64,000 nt of DNA. It comes from Fabrea salina. Its lineage: Eukaryota; Ciliophora; Heterotrichea; Heterotrichida; Fabreidae. Under the pieces are notes generated by a model. That model made no database searches, was not told where the DNA came from, and saw only the letters and a program-made list of their open reading frames with translations. The DNA lies in contig JALIHJ010000006.1 of the NCBI GenBank assembly GCA_022984795.1, forward strand, positions 275,177-339,176, written 5' to 3'. Shown here one piece after another: positions 1 to 9,010 of the stretch. The position numbers were made by a program, and so were the translations under genes. The stretch's first letter is position 1, and every line of letters begins with the position of its first letter.

Positions 1-393
1 AAGTACGTTTTTGAGGCTTGTGAGTAAGTCTTCTTTTTGGAAGTCCGTTTGAATCTTGTCGAAGCTGAACTTTTCCAGGAGTTGGTTCACTTGGTTCAGT
101 TGAGTAGGGTGTTTGGAAAGCTGGTTCATTTGGTCTTGGAAAACTTTGGACTCTTTAAGGAAAATGTTGGCTGAGTCTCTTAACAAATAAGCATTCCGCT
201 CTATTGACTCGTCCAGGTCCGAGATAACCCTTCGCTTCTCTAAGTTGTTTTCTCCGTAAAGGTCCCCGTTGTCCAGAGGCATTGACTCGTCGCTTTGCAA
301 GTCAAGCACCTCTGCAAAGGCATTCCTAGCTAGGTTCTGCGACTTAGAAGTTTTGTACAGCCAAAGCGGTGCTTGGTTTTCGTCTAGAGCCAT
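1..393 (-). CDS. N-terminal part of an unknown helical protein (runs off the window)
   Basis: An open frame starts at the ATG whose complement is at 391-393 and continues for 131 codons to the left edge without a stop, so only the N-terminus is present. The protein starts MALDENQAPLWLYK and is charged, with long helical or coiled-coil-like stretches (about residues 55-131) and no transmembrane segment. The upstream sequence is AT-rich, as for other starts here. It lies 60 bp downstream of, and on the same strand as, the TPR/RRM-like gene. A tethering-complex or SNARE-like subunit is possible from the helical look, but I recognise no family motif. Confidence 0.75.
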   Translation of the reverse strand, partial: MALDENQAPLWLYKTSKSQNLARNAFAEVLDLQSDESMPLDNGDLYGENNLEKRRVISDLDESIERNAYLLRDSANIFLKESKVFQDQMNQLSKHPTQLNQVNQLLEKFSFDKIQTDFQKEDLLTSLKNVL

Positions 394-453
394 TTTAAAT
401 TTGAATTCTAAATAAAGTTATCATTATGAACAAAAACCTCAATATAAACAAGT

Positions 454-1338
454 TTACTGACACAGAATGTCGTACAAACTGCCACCCAACAACTTCTTGA
501 CGTCGTCAGCTTCCAAGTCGGGGTGCTTCACACTCACTCCCAGTCCGTCCACAGGCATGCTCAAAACATACCCGTTGGGGTCCCTTTCGAATATAACATA
601 CTCATAAGGAGGGTGGGCTTTACGGTACTCTTCCATTTTGTGGCGGGCGTAATGGGCGTCTCCAACTACTACTCCAGCTTCGTTGAGCCACTCTACCTTG
701 TGAGTGTCCCAGGAGCTGTAGCCTTCTAAAGTTTTGCGTGCAGAAGAGTGGCTGTTGAAGTGTAAAACTGCGTAAAAGGCCTGCTTGGAGTTTTCTTCTT
801 TTTGGAGTTCTACTTGTTTGATGCGCACTGGGTTTTCAAAAAGTGCTAGGACTGTTTCACGATCATCAGAAGCAGATAATCCTGAAACTTTGAGGCTTTT
901 GTGCATAGCGTTTGCAGAGTTGGCGTGTTTCTGGAGCGTTGAGTAGAGGTTATTGAATTTAGTCAGGTCTTTCGAGAACAAGTGTTTGTAGCTGTTCAGC
1001 AACTCACAGGCCTCGTTAGTTTTGCCTCTTTGGTGCATTAAACTCGCTAAGTCTTTCACGGCGCTCTTTGTGCGGTCGCCGTGCTTTATGGCTTTTTTGT
1101 ATAAGTACTCTGCTTTAGACAGGTTCCTCTCTTTGTACTCGGCTTTTTTAGCCAACGCGTAGGGAGAGGAGCCTTTCGGGAGAGGTAAGGCAGTTTCTTC
1201 GCCGCTGCCGTTTTTGTCCTCGGAGTAGGGTTTCTCGGCTTTAGTAGACCTTTTAGTGGCTTTGCTTATACTAGTTTTGGAGTTTACAAAGCGTTTTCTT
1301 TGTTGTAAGCACACGTTGTAAGAAATATCCCCTGCCAT
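454..1338 (-). CDS. TPR-like / RRM-like protein, 294 aa
   Basis: The protein begins MAGDISYN and has a basic, low-complexity N-terminus (about 1-55). Residues about 58-125 form helical TPR-like repeats (KAEYLYKKAIKHGDR, then LASLMHQRGKTNEACELL). A fold resembling an RRM follows at about 148-215, with beta strands LKVSGL and FYAVLHF. The C-terminus (215-294) has a conserved-looking YEYVIFERDPNGYVL segment. The mixture suggests an RNA- or RNP-associated role, but this is inference from the fold alone and no named family was recognised. The ATG is preceded by an AT-rich gap of about 150 bp. Confidence 0.75.
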   Translation of the reverse strand: MAGDISYNVCLQQRKRFVNSKTSISKATKRSTKAEKPYSEDKNGSGEETALPLPKGSSPYALAKKAEYKERNLSKAEYLYKKAIKHGDRTKSAVKDLASLMHQRGKTNEACELLNSYKHLFSKDLTKFNNLYSTLQKHANSANAMHKSLKVSGLSASDDRETVLALFENPVRIKQVELQKEENSKQAFYAVLHFNSHSSARKTLEGYSSWDTHKVEWLNEAGVVVGDAHYARHKMEEYRKAHPPYEYVIFERDPNGYVLSMPVDGLGVSVKHPDLEADDVKKLLGGSLYDILCQ

Positions 1339-1492
1339 AATTTATTATAATCAGCCAATTCACTAAAAAATATGTAAGTATTTTGGGTGAAAAAATGGCA
1401 AGCTGGAATTTTTGTGAGTAATTTTAATAGTAATAAAAAGGGGCTTCTGAGACCTCACCAGGGTCTATCTTAGGCCAATGGGCTTATAGAAG

Positions 1493-1993
1493 TTAATTAT
1501 TATTCATCACTCTGATAGGAGTTCTTCCTCTTTTGAAGTCAAAGTCACTTATTGAGTCAAAGCTCAACTTCTTGACAACAGAAGCAGTTCTTCTGTGGGA
1601 CCTGACTTGACTCGAAGCAGGCGAAGAGAACCTGGGAGTGGATGCTCGGAAAGTACTGGCTTGTTTCCGCTTGATTTTTTCTTGATCTGCCCAGAACCCA
1701 GCGTGTGTAAGAGGGGGACAGGGACTTGGGCTTCTATCAGCAACTTGTCTTCTTCGCTTTCTTAATACAGCTTGTGTGTAGTCTTGCAAGTGGACTTGCT
1801 TGTCGTAGCACTGCATAAGCGAGCTAGTTCTGGGACGGATGCAACTTCTGCAAAACGAAGCGTGTTTGAGGGGTGAGGAGTAGACTAGGGGTCCAGGGAC
1901 TTCGTTGCTAGGGAGCTCTGAGTTAGGTGGAAGTGCTATTGTTGATTGGAAGGTCGAAGAAATCCAACTGTTATTTTTAACTTGTATTGACAT
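1493..1993 (-). CDS. Unknown basic protein, about 166 aa
   Basis: The frame is open to 2011, but I prefer the internal ATG at 1993 (MSIQVKNNS) because it is preceded by the A/T-rich leader typical of genes here; the upstream ATG would add six residues. The protein is rich in Ser, Arg and Lys and looks disordered. It has a few Cys (CRSCIRP) and a basic C-terminus (FKRGRTPIRVMNN). No domain is recognised. Serine-rich, basic composition fits a cytoskeletal or nuclear protein, but that is only compositional. Confidence 0.6.
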   Translation of the reverse strand: MSIQVKNNSWISSTFQSTIALPPNSELPSNEVPGPLVYSSPLKHASFCRSCIRPRTSSLMQCYDKQVHLQDYTQAVLRKRRRQVADRSPSPCPPLTHAGFWADQEKIKRKQASTFRASTPRFSSPASSQVRSHRRTASVVKKLSFDSISDFDFKRGRTPIRVMNNN

Positions 1994-2131
1994 TAATTTT
2001 ACTGTTATCATGGAGTGTTTAATTAGTTAAACTAAGAATCAGTTACTTCATTTAACTAATAGTTAAAATCAACACAAAAACAATATGAAAAGTGAAACAC
2101 CCCTAGCGTTCTATGCTTATAGTATACCAAG

Positions 2132-3538
2132 ATGGAGCAGGAAACTGGCGGGAAACTCCAAAAAGTAGTAGAGCCTTACTCAGTTACTCTGAACCAAACA
2201 GACCTTTCTTACGGACAAAAAGGCCACAACAAGTTTTACATAATACAAGTTCTAGAAGGGTACTCTCTATACACAGAGTGGGGACGCGTAGGGGTTGCTA
2301 ATCCTTCTTGCAAACTAGAACCCTGTGCCTCCAAAGAACAAGCTATTGAACTCTTTAAAAAGAAATTCAGAAGCAAAACTGCTAATGACTGGGGACAGCC
2401 CTTCACTCCTGTAGAAGGAAAGTACCAAATGTTGGATGTCCAGTCTGGTGCCAAAAGAGCCCAAACTGCTGCTAAACTCGAAAACAAACGCAGACAACTC
2501 AGTCAAGAAGCCATGAACTTCCAGATGCACTGCAACCCCCAGGTCGGGAACCTGATGGCGTTCATTTGGGACTTCGAACGAATGAAGAAAACCATGAAGG
2601 AACTCAACTTTGACCCCCAAAACTGTCCACTAGGCCAGCTTTCCAAACAACAAATCCAAAAAGGCTACAAAATCCTTAAGAGCCTTAAAAACGAAATAAC
2701 TACTTCTAAAAGAGAGTCCAAAATATTAGACTTAAGCAACCAGTTCTACACCCACATTCCTCAAAGTTTTGGCATGAACAGACCTCCTCCCATCAACCAC
2801 ATGATGAAACTAAGGGAAAAACTAACCTTACTAGACACCCTTGCAGACCTAGAAATTGCCAACACCCTTTCTGTGAGGTCTCTCCAAATGCTTAAAACTA
2901 CCCACCCTTACGACGTGTACCTTTCCCAGCTCAACTGTAGAGTCCACCCTGCAGACCTAGCAACCCTGAGTTCTTTGCAAGAACTAGTAACCGGCACTAC
3001 TTCCCACGAGTTTTCTTTAACAGTTACAGAAGCTTTCAGTATAGACCGTCCCCAAGAAAACCCTAGTTTCTGGCCTTTTTCCAAACTGCCCAACCAAAAA
3101 CTGCTTTGGCATGGTTCCCGAGCTACCAACTTCGTAGGAATACTTTCTAAAGGACTCAGAGTAGCTCCTAAAGAAGCTCCTAGTTCAGGCTACATGTTTG
3201 GCAAAGGAATTTACTTAGCAGACTTGTCAAGCAAAGCTGCCCAGTACTGCAGAGTTTCTCAGGGCGAAGGCCTGTTGTTGTTGTGCCAAGTAGCTCTAGG
3301 CAACATGCACGAAGTAAAAAGTGCTTGTGCTTTCAAAAAGCCCCTTAAAGGCTACCACAGTGTCAAAGGAGTGGGTAGAAACGCACCTACTTCCTGCACC
3401 CAATTAGACTCAGTAGAAGTGTACTCAGGAAACATAACTGAACAAGAACCTTCAAGTGACCTTAAGTTCAACGAGTACATAGTTTACGACGTAGGTCAGG
3501 TTAAAGTTAAGTACCTCCTAAAATGCACTTTTAATTAA
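2132..3538 (+). CDS. PARP: Poly(ADP-ribose) polymerase (WGR + helical + catalytic domains)
   Basis: This transfers ADP-ribose from NAD+ to proteins, typically in DNA-damage signalling in the nucleus. Residues about 12-100 form a WGR domain (W50-G51-R52), about 125-255 the helical autoinhibitory domain, and about 270-468 the catalytic ART domain. The H-Y-E triad is intact: His327 in LWHGSR, Tyr361 in GIYLAD and Glu448 in NEYIVYD. At 468 aa, with WGR but no zinc fingers or BRCT, it is closest to PARP2/PARP3-type enzymes. Its TAA shares its last A (3538) with the ATG of the next gene, leaving no spacer. Confidence 0.95.
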   Translation: MEQETGGKLQKVVEPYSVTLNQTDLSYGQKGHNKFYIIQVLEGYSLYTEWGRVGVANPSCKLEPCASKEQAIELFKKKFRSKTANDWGQPFTPVEGKYQMLDVQSGAKRAQTAAKLENKRRQLSQEAMNFQMHCNPQVGNLMAFIWDFERMKKTMKELNFDPQNCPLGQLSKQQIQKGYKILKSLKNEITTSKRESKILDLSNQFYTHIPQSFGMNRPPPINHMMKLREKLTLLDTLADLEIANTLSVRSLQMLKTTHPYDVYLSQLNCRVHPADLATLSSLQELVTGTTSHEFSLTVTEAFSIDRPQENPSFWPFSKLPNQKLLWHGSRATNFVGILSKGLRVAPKEAPSSGYMFGKGIYLADLSSKAAQYCRVSQGEGLLLLCQVALGNMHEVKSACAFKKPLKGYHSVKGVGRNAPTSCTQLDSVEVYSGNITEQEPSSDLKFNEYIVYDVGQVKVKYLLKCTFN

Positions 3539-4455
3539 TGTCTGACAAAATCTTCAGAATAGAAGAAGCCCAAATTCCCAAAAGTAACTTTTCACTGCCT
3601 TCTAACATTGACTTGAAAAAAGTAGTTGACCGAGTCACCCAAAGCCAAAAAAGCCCTAAACTCTGGAAACAGTTTTTAAGCAACGAAAACTCTAAACAAG
3701 TAATAAGTTGTTTTTTTTGGTACACTCTGGTTACTCTGGTTCACCCCAACCAGGAAACCCAGAACTTCCTTAAAGCTAAAATATCCCACCACTACCTAGA
3801 CTTATTTTCATCTACTAGTCACAAACAAAAAGCAGTGTTTTTTCCCAAGTTCCACAACGTTTTGGGCCAAACTATTTACTACTGTCTTTTTTTAGCTTTT
3901 CCTAAAAGCAGAGCACGTTTAACTCAGGACGAGTTCAAAAGGAAGTTCTACGAAACCGTCTGCAATGAGTTTTTGGGAGTCCCTCAAAGCTCAGGCCAGT
4001 ACCAGCAATGGGAACTAGACATGGGTGCTGGGAACTTACTAGCAGGCAAGCCTTCTTACTCACAAACCACTCTTCAAAAAAAGGACTTTTCTGTTGTAGA
4101 ACTGAATGTTTCGCCTGTCCTCGAAAGGTACTTAAAGTCCACTAAGAGAACCAGCAACCTAAAAAGCAGAAGGATGAAACTTAGCGTCAAAGACTACCAA
4201 AAACAGGAGTTCAAAGACTCTAAGTTCAAAGAGTACAGAAGAACAGCTGACGAAGTACTTAGAAACACCAGGAGCAGGTTCAAGCAGTTCGAGAACTACG
4301 AAAAAGACTCCCAAAAGAACATTTTGCAGAAAAAAAGAAGCACAGCACGACTTGGAAGGTTCTTGGAAGAACGTGTGGGTCAGATAACTAAAAACAACCC
4401 TAATGAGTACGGCAACTACATAGCAACTATTGGAGGAGTTTTTTCAGAACTATAG
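3538..4455 (+). CDS. FAM227-family protein, 305 aa
   Basis: The central region (about 55-170) matches the FAM227 pattern: FWYTLVTLVHP, a Tyr-rich helical core, and an FYETVCNEFLGVPQSSGQY block before W-E-LDMGAGNLL. The function of FAM227 proteins is poorly known; in animals they are linked to ciliated and testis tissues. The C-terminal third (200-305) is a basic helical or coiled region. The start codon overlaps the PARP stop by one base (TAATG), so its promoter must lie inside PARP or the two genes share a transcript. The 3' end is 12 bp from the convergent RING gene. Confidence 0.8.
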   Translation: MSDKIFRIEEAQIPKSNFSLPSNIDLKKVVDRVTQSQKSPKLWKQFLSNENSKQVISCFFWYTLVTLVHPNQETQNFLKAKISHHYLDLFSSTSHKQKAVFFPKFHNVLGQTIYYCLFLAFPKSRARLTQDEFKRKFYETVCNEFLGVPQSSGQYQQWELDMGAGNLLAGKPSYSQTTLQKKDFSVVELNVSPVLERYLKSTKRTSNLKSRRMKLSVKDYQKQEFKDSKFKEYRRTADEVLRNTRSRFKQFENYEKDSQKNILQKKRSTARLGRFLEERVGQITKNNPNEYGNYIATIGGVFSEL

Positions 4456-4467
4456 ATAGTTAAACAG

Positions 4468-5007
4468 TTAAGTATTAGCAATTCCAGATAGCACACTAGT
4501 GGCCTCTATGTACCTTACAATCACGTGGGCAAGAGTCCAAGCTACCTGCCACATGTAGGAGCCTGACCCACTGTTAGCTACTCTAACAAGAGTTTTGATG
4601 AACCTGCTGAAACCACCTGGAAGTTTTCTATAGTTCTCTGCAAGCAAAATTAAAGCAAAAGCTGGAAACATAACTAAGAACAAAGTCTTAAAAGTTTTGA
4701 AACTCACAGTCAAAAAAACCTGCATCCTGGACCGGTTTTCCCTTATGCTGAAGGACTGCAGCCGTTCTGAGTACTCTTTAGGGAAGAGGTCCTTTATAAG
4801 AGTTTCAAGCAAAATGTTCACCCTGAACTTGGATTTGGGCAAAGACGAACGGCAAATCGGGCACTTCAAGTTAGAAAAAGAACTTCCGCGGAGGGAGTCC
4901 AGGCAGTTCTTGCAGAAGTTGTGGCCACAAGGAGTTGAAGAGGGTCTGCAGAGCAACTCCAAACACACTCCACACTCCAAGCATTTGAAATCCGATTGTG
5001 GTTCCAT
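4468..5007 (-). CDS. C3HC4 RING-finger protein with a membrane segment, 179 aa
   Basis: A probable E3 ubiquitin ligase. The RING has C12, C15, C27, H29, C32, C35, C49 and C52, the full C3HC4 set. A hydrophobic stretch at about 100-123 (FKTLFLVMFPAFALILLAE) looks like one transmembrane helix, with a possible weaker one near the C-terminus (about 148-165). This suggests a membrane-anchored ligase, but the specific family is not identified. It is divergent from the ArfB/ICT1 gene with 34 bp between start codons. Confidence 0.85.
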   Translation of the reverse strand: MEPQSDFKCLECGVCLELLCRPSSTPCGHNFCKNCLDSLRGSSFSNLKCPICRSSLPKSKFRVNILLETLIKDLFPKEYSERLQSFSIRENRSRMQVFLTVSFKTFKTLFLVMFPAFALILLAENYRKLPGGFSRFIKTLVRVANSGSGSYMWQVAWTLAHVIVRYIEATSVLSGIANT

Positions 5008-5041
5008 TTTTTCACTTCAAAGACGAGTTGGCTGGTTAACT

Positions 5042-5482
5042 ATGATTTTAAAAAGGTTTTTCAGCAGAGTTCCAGTTAACAAATTAGAAGTTTCTTTCAG
5101 CAGGTCTTCAGGTCCAGGAGGACAAGCTGTGAACAAGCAAAACACCAAGGTGGACTTGCGGTTCAAGCTTTCAGAAGCTGACTGGATTCCCGAAGCAACC
5201 AAAACTAGACTGAACGAACTGTACTCAAACAACATCAACAAAGAAGGCGAACTTTACGTGAGTTCCCAAAGTAACTACTAAACAGAGTACCGAAACCAAA
5301 AACAGAACTATGATGACGCTGTGCAGAAGATCGAAGCAATGATTGAAGTAGCCAGCAAACCTAAAGTTGAACGCGTGATCAAAATGAAAGAAGAAACCCA
5401 AAAAGAAGAAGACTTCAGAATCAAACAAAAAAAACGCAGAAGCGAATTCAAACAACTCAGAAGCGAAAAGTTCGAGTTTTAA
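5042..5482 (+). CDS. ICT1: Mitochondrial peptidyl-tRNA hydrolase of ArfB/ICT1 type (spliced, 141 aa)
   Basis: This family rescues stalled ribosomes by hydrolysing peptidyl-tRNA through a GGQ loop. The GGQ is at residues 26-28 within SRSSGPGGQAVNKQNTKV. The first reading frame stops inside a 15-nt intron (5271-5285). Removing it restores the family's C-terminus (QKYRNQNRNYDDA) and the Lys/Arg-rich tail that enters the mRNA channel, ending at TAA 5480-5482. The start at 5042 (MILKRFF) gives a short, basic, mitochondrial-type leader; an upstream in-frame extension would run into the divergent RING gene. Confidence 0.92.
5271..5285 (+). other. 15-nt spliceosomal intron in the ArfB/ICT1 gene
   Basis: The sequence gtaactactaaacag starts GTAA, ends AG and has an A at position 10. 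It carries an in-frame TAA, and removing it joins the GGQ domain to the conserved C-terminal tail. Confidence 0.93.
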
Positions 5483-5501
5483 CTTAATCACTGATATAAA
5501 A

Positions 5502-5735
5502 ATGATGTTCGCGAGAACTCTAAAAAGCACCCTGCGCTTAACTTCGAGTTTCAAGCACCAAACCCGAGTGTACTCCCAAATGTAAACTTAAAGTAGGTAC
5601 CAACTCCAAGCTTACCGCAACAAACTAGTTACAAGCCACATACACAACCTGGCCTACCTGCACATGGGAGCCAGCAACTACTTGGACCTTAACGACCTAG
5701 AAGACTCTGAAGACCTTGAAGAAGACCCAACGTAA
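5502..5735 (+). CDS. Small unknown protein, 72 aa, probably mitochondrial (spliced)
   Basis: ATG at 5502 gives MMFARTLKSTLRLTSSFK, a basic, amphipathic leader free of acidic residues that looks like a mitochondrial presequence. The frame hits TAA immediately after residue 27 unless the 15-nt intron 5582-5596 is removed. It then continues through YQLQAYRNKLVTSHIHNLAYLHMGAS to an acidic tail (LEDSEDLEEDPT) and TAA at 5733-5735. No family is recognised. It lies 19 bp after ArfB on the same strand. Intron consensus, leader and codon use make it a credible gene although it is short. Confidence 0.75.
5582..5596 (+). other. 15-nt intron in the 72-aa gene
   Basis: The sequence gtaaacttaaagtag has GTAA, A at position 10 and TAG at the end. 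In frame it would give a TAA stop at its second codon. Confidence 0.85.
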
Positions 5736-5817
5736 GTGATTTTTTATGTAGTATGAGCATTTCTAAGACAACGGGCGCCGTAGCGTAACTTAATACTCCA
5801 TTTCACTCTAATTAAAC

Positions 5818-8088
5818 ATGTCATCAGGAAGTCATTTGTCCAAAGAACTGTTTGAACTCGTGAAGTCAATAGGTGAGTCGCGCAGCAAACAAGAAGAAGA
5901 CAAAATAATCACTCAGGAACTTTCTACCCTCAAAGCCAAAATTGCAGAACCTTCAATACCCCCCAAAAAGATGAAGGAGTACCTTGTCAGAGCCATCTAC
6001 ATAGAGATGCTGGGCCACGACGCTTCCTTCGCCTACATCCACGCCATCAACCTCACCCGGTCCACTTCTGTCCAGGCCAAAAGAATAGGTTACATGACTT
6101 GTGCTCTCAGTCTGCCCCAAGACTCCCAGCTTTTGATCCTTTTAGTAGCCACTTTGCAAACAGACCTCAAGAGTTCTAACTACTTAGAAGCTTCTGGGGC
6201 ACTTTCAGCAATTCTCAAGCTAGTCAATTCAGGAATGGTCCATGCTTTAAGTGACTCAGTGGTCAAACTAGTTAGTTCTCCTAACGAAATCATCAGGAAA
6301 AAGGCCATCATGGCTCTTATGAAGTTCACCAAACTGAACCCCTCCCTCATGAACGAGTACGACGTGCACTTCAGAAAGGCCCTTTGCGACAAGGACCCTT
6401 CTGTGATGGGTGCGTCTCTGAACTACTTTTGGGACATGCTTCAAGAAGAAAGACTCAGACCTTACTACAAAGACTTGATTCCTTCCTTCGTTGTAATACT
6501 CAAACAAATAATAGACCACAGACTCCCCAGGGACTACGACTACCACAGAATGCCTGCTCCTTGGCTCCAAATCAAGATTCTAGAGATCTTGGGTTTGCTA
6601 GGCCAGGACGACCAAAGGGCCAGTGAGCAAATGTACGAAATCTTAAGCGACGTTATGCGGAGAGCTGACGACACAGGAATCAACGCAGGTTACGCTATAG
6701 TTTACCAGTGCCTTAAAACTATCACTACCATCTACCCCAACTCAGGTCTTATCGAAAACGCTGCCCACTGCATTTCTAGGTTTTTGACTAGTGAAAACCA
6801 CAACCTGAAGTACACTGGAATTACAGGGTTGATTTCAATCGTGAAAATAAACCCTACTTACGCCTCGCGTCACCAAATGGTAGTTGTTGACTGCCTCGAA
6901 GACACAGACGACACTCTTAAAAAGAAAACCCTTAACTTGCTGTTCAAAATGACCAACCCCAACAACATCAGAATCATCATTGAAAAGCTCATGAACTTCC
7001 TTAGGTCTGCAACCTTCGACCCCCACCTCAAAGAAGAACTTGCTACTAAAATCAGCGACGTTGCTGAAAGGTTTGCTCCGGACTCTAAGTGGTACTTGCA
7101 CACTATGAACACTGTTTTGGAACTGGCAGGCGAACACGTTAAACCTAGCATAGTCAACAACTTAGTCAGACTCGTTGACGAGTGGAGAGAAGACCCAGAC
7201 ATCGTCAAGTATACTGCTGAACAGTACTTAAAGATTTTGGAGGGTTCCAGCAACATCCAAGACCCCATGATGCGCACTGCGGCTTGGGTGTTGGGGGAGT
7301 TTGGCGACTACTTAGATTCTGAAAAACAAGAAAAGATCATGAAGGTGCTGTGCAAAGCACTTTCTAGACAGTTCGAAAACCCCCTAACTAAGGGCTGGGT
7401 CTTAACTGCTCTTTTGAAGTCAGGCAAAGGAATTCCCTCTGACGAGGTGAGGGAACTGGTCAGTAGGTTTTCAGCTTCAAGGAACGAAGACCTCCAGCAA
7501 AGGTGTTACGAGTTCGCAGGGATCTGCACTAAACTTTCCAATCCTGTGAGCTTCAAAGAGAACCAAGGGTTGTCTATAGACTTTGAACTGGGTTTTCTAG
7601 ACAACTACGTGCAGGAACAAATCATGCAAGGCGCAAGGACTTATGACCAAGAACGCAACCGCAGAGGAATTTCTTATATCATTTCAAAAAGCAAAGACAG
7701 TGGCAAGAGCTCGCAGCCTTTTGAAGGACTTAAGACCGAACCCTACGCTGCCCCTGTAGTGGAGAACCCTGCACCCTTCTTAGTGTCTACTCCACAAGAA
7801 CCGCAAGTTGCTTCAGGCCTCCAAATCAAACAAAAAGTATGGTCAAAGCAAGGCTACATAGGACAAATGCCTGCCAAAGAACCCAAACCAGCTCCCCCAG
7901 CTCCTGTGCCAACTAGTAACCCCTCTGCCCAGCGTTCTTACGCTCCACGCCAAAAAACTCAGAAAGAAATCGAGAAAGAAAAGTTCGCAGCTTCTCTGTT
8001 CGGAGGACTTAGTGAAGAACCCCCTGTAACTCAACAAGAACCCAAACCCAAAACCCAAGACCAAGGAAGCCTTTTAGACTTAATATAA
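5818..8088 (+). CDS. AP4E1: AP-4 adaptor complex large subunit epsilon, 756 aa
   Basis: Large subunit of the AP-4 vesicle coat adaptor acting at the trans-Golgi network. The N-terminus carries the epsilon signature LVKSIGESRSKQEEDKII, followed by KKMKEYLVRAIYIEMLGHDASFAYIHA. This is the adaptin N-terminal armadillo/HEAT trunk, running to about residue 610. Residues about 640-756 are a Pro/Gln-rich hinge, and the protein ends in an acidic, clathrin-box-like LLDLI. The folded C-terminal ear of plant and animal epsilon subunits appears absent, so it is shorter than they are. Its TAA overlaps the next ATG by one base. Confidence 0.93.
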   Translation: MSSGSHLSKELFELVKSIGESRSKQEEDKIITQELSTLKAKIAEPSIPPKKMKEYLVRAIYIEMLGHDASFAYIHAINLTRSTSVQAKRIGYMTCALSLPQDSQLLILLVATLQTDLKSSNYLEASGALSAILKLVNSGMVHALSDSVVKLVSSPNEIIRKKAIMALMKFTKLNPSLMNEYDVHFRKALCDKDPSVMGASLNYFWDMLQEERLRPYYKDLIPSFVVILKQIIDHRLPRDYDYHRMPAPWLQIKILEILGLLGQDDQRASEQMYEILSDVMRRADDTGINAGYAIVYQCLKTITTIYPNSGLIENAAHCISRFLTSENHNLKYTGITGLISIVKINPTYASRHQMVVVDCLEDTDDTLKKKTLNLLFKMTNPNNIRIIIEKLMNFLRSATFDPHLKEELATKISDVAERFAPDSKWYLHTMNTVLELAGEHVKPSIVNNLVRLVDEWREDPDIVKYTAEQYLKILEGSSNIQDPMMRTAAWVLGEFGDYLDSEKQEKIMKVLCKALSRQFENPLTKGWVLTALLKSGKGIPSDEVRELVSRFSASRNEDLQQRCYEFAGICTKLSNPVSFKENQGLSIDFELGFLDNYVQEQIMQGARTYDQERNRRGISYIISKSKDSGKSSQPFEGLKTEPYAAPVVENPAPFLVSTPQEPQVASGLQIKQKVWSKQGYIGQMPAKEPKPAPPAPVPTSNPSAQRSYAPRQKTQKEIEKEKFAASLFGGLSEEPPVTQQEPKPKTQDQGSLLDLI

Positions 8089-8999
8089 TGGGTAAAAATA
8101 AGGGCCTTAAGCTAAAACTTGTTCCTTTAGAAGGCGACAGCTCCCGAATGGTGTTTGCTCCAGTTGATTACGACGAAGACAAACTTTCACGCCTTAAGTC
8201 TTTAATAGGGAAAAAGTACTTTGGAGAAGAAGACTCAGAAGACTACGACGAAGTAGACATAGACCTGGACCCCAGCGCTATGGACAAAGAACAAATAGAA
8301 GTTCTAGAGGCTTTGTACGACGAAGACGAAGCAGAGATTCCTGACGACTTCTTGATGGTAGCTAACCAAGAACTAGACAAAGTCCTCGAAGAGTACTCTG
8401 ACTCTGAAGAAGAGCCTCAACAAACAATCAACCAAGAAGACCTCCGCGAAGCCATGAACGAGTTCATATCAGAACACCCAGCTATGTTCCAAAACGTAGA
8501 GGTTGACCTTCCAGAGTTCACTAGCGACGGACTAGTGATTCTCAGGAAGAAAAACTGCCAGCCCGAAAAAATAACCTTTGAAGAAGACCACGTGCTCCAA
8601 GAAATACTTCAAAGGGAAGAAGAAGAGGAAGTAGAAGACCTTCCAGAACCCCCCCAAAGAGACTTCAACGTAGACATTCAGTCTGTGACCAGCACCTGGT
8701 CCAACATAGACAACCGGCCCAAAGTCATCCAACTCGTTCCTAAACACAAAAAAGAAAAACCTAAGAAAGAAACCCCTCAAGTTGAGGAAAAAGAACCAGT
8801 TCAGTTCAAACGAGAACAAAGTGAGTCTAAAGAAGACAAAAAACAACGCAAACTCAAAGTCAAAGAACTCAAAAAAGCCAGCAGAGAAAGAAAAAAGGCC
8901 CTTAAAGAAACAGCAACTAGACAAAAACTCCAACACAACTCAGCACAAGCTAGAGGCTACGACATTGCACAAGGAGTTTCGGTATTAAAACTAAAGTGA
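8088..8999 (+). CDS. LTV1: LTV1-like 40S ribosome biogenesis factor, 303 aa
   Basis: LTV1 escorts pre-40S particles during late assembly and export. The match rests on the DP-rich acidic middle (PDDFLMVANQELDKVLEEYSD), the SVTSTWSNIDNRPKVIQL block typical of LTV1, and a highly basic C-terminal half. The ATG shares its A with the AP-4 epsilon stop (TAATG at 8086-8090). It ends in TGA, direct evidence that TGA is a stop in this genome. The 3' end is 11 bp from the convergent transporter gene. Confidence 0.85.
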   Translation: MGKNKGLKLKLVPLEGDSSRMVFAPVDYDEDKLSRLKSLIGKKYFGEEDSEDYDEVDIDLDPSAMDKEQIEVLEALYDEDEAEIPDDFLMVANQELDKVLEEYSDSEEEPQQTINQEDLREAMNEFISEHPAMFQNVEVDLPEFTSDGLVILRKKNCQPEKITFEEDHVLQEILQREEEEEVEDLPEPPQRDFNVDIQSVTSTWSNIDNRPKVIQLVPKHKKEKPKKETPQVEEKEPVQFKREQSESKEDKKQRKLKVKELKKASRERKKALKETATRQKLQHNSAQARGYDIAQGVSVLKLK

Positions 9000-9010
9000 T
9001 TACTTAATAA

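Noticed and set aside
2085-2131. Upstream ATG before PARP
   Set aside because: Out of frame with PARP, with no intron of the right length to join it.
4697-5041. N-terminal extension of ArfB/ICT1
   Set aside because: Overlaps the divergent RING gene antisense and is not part of the family.
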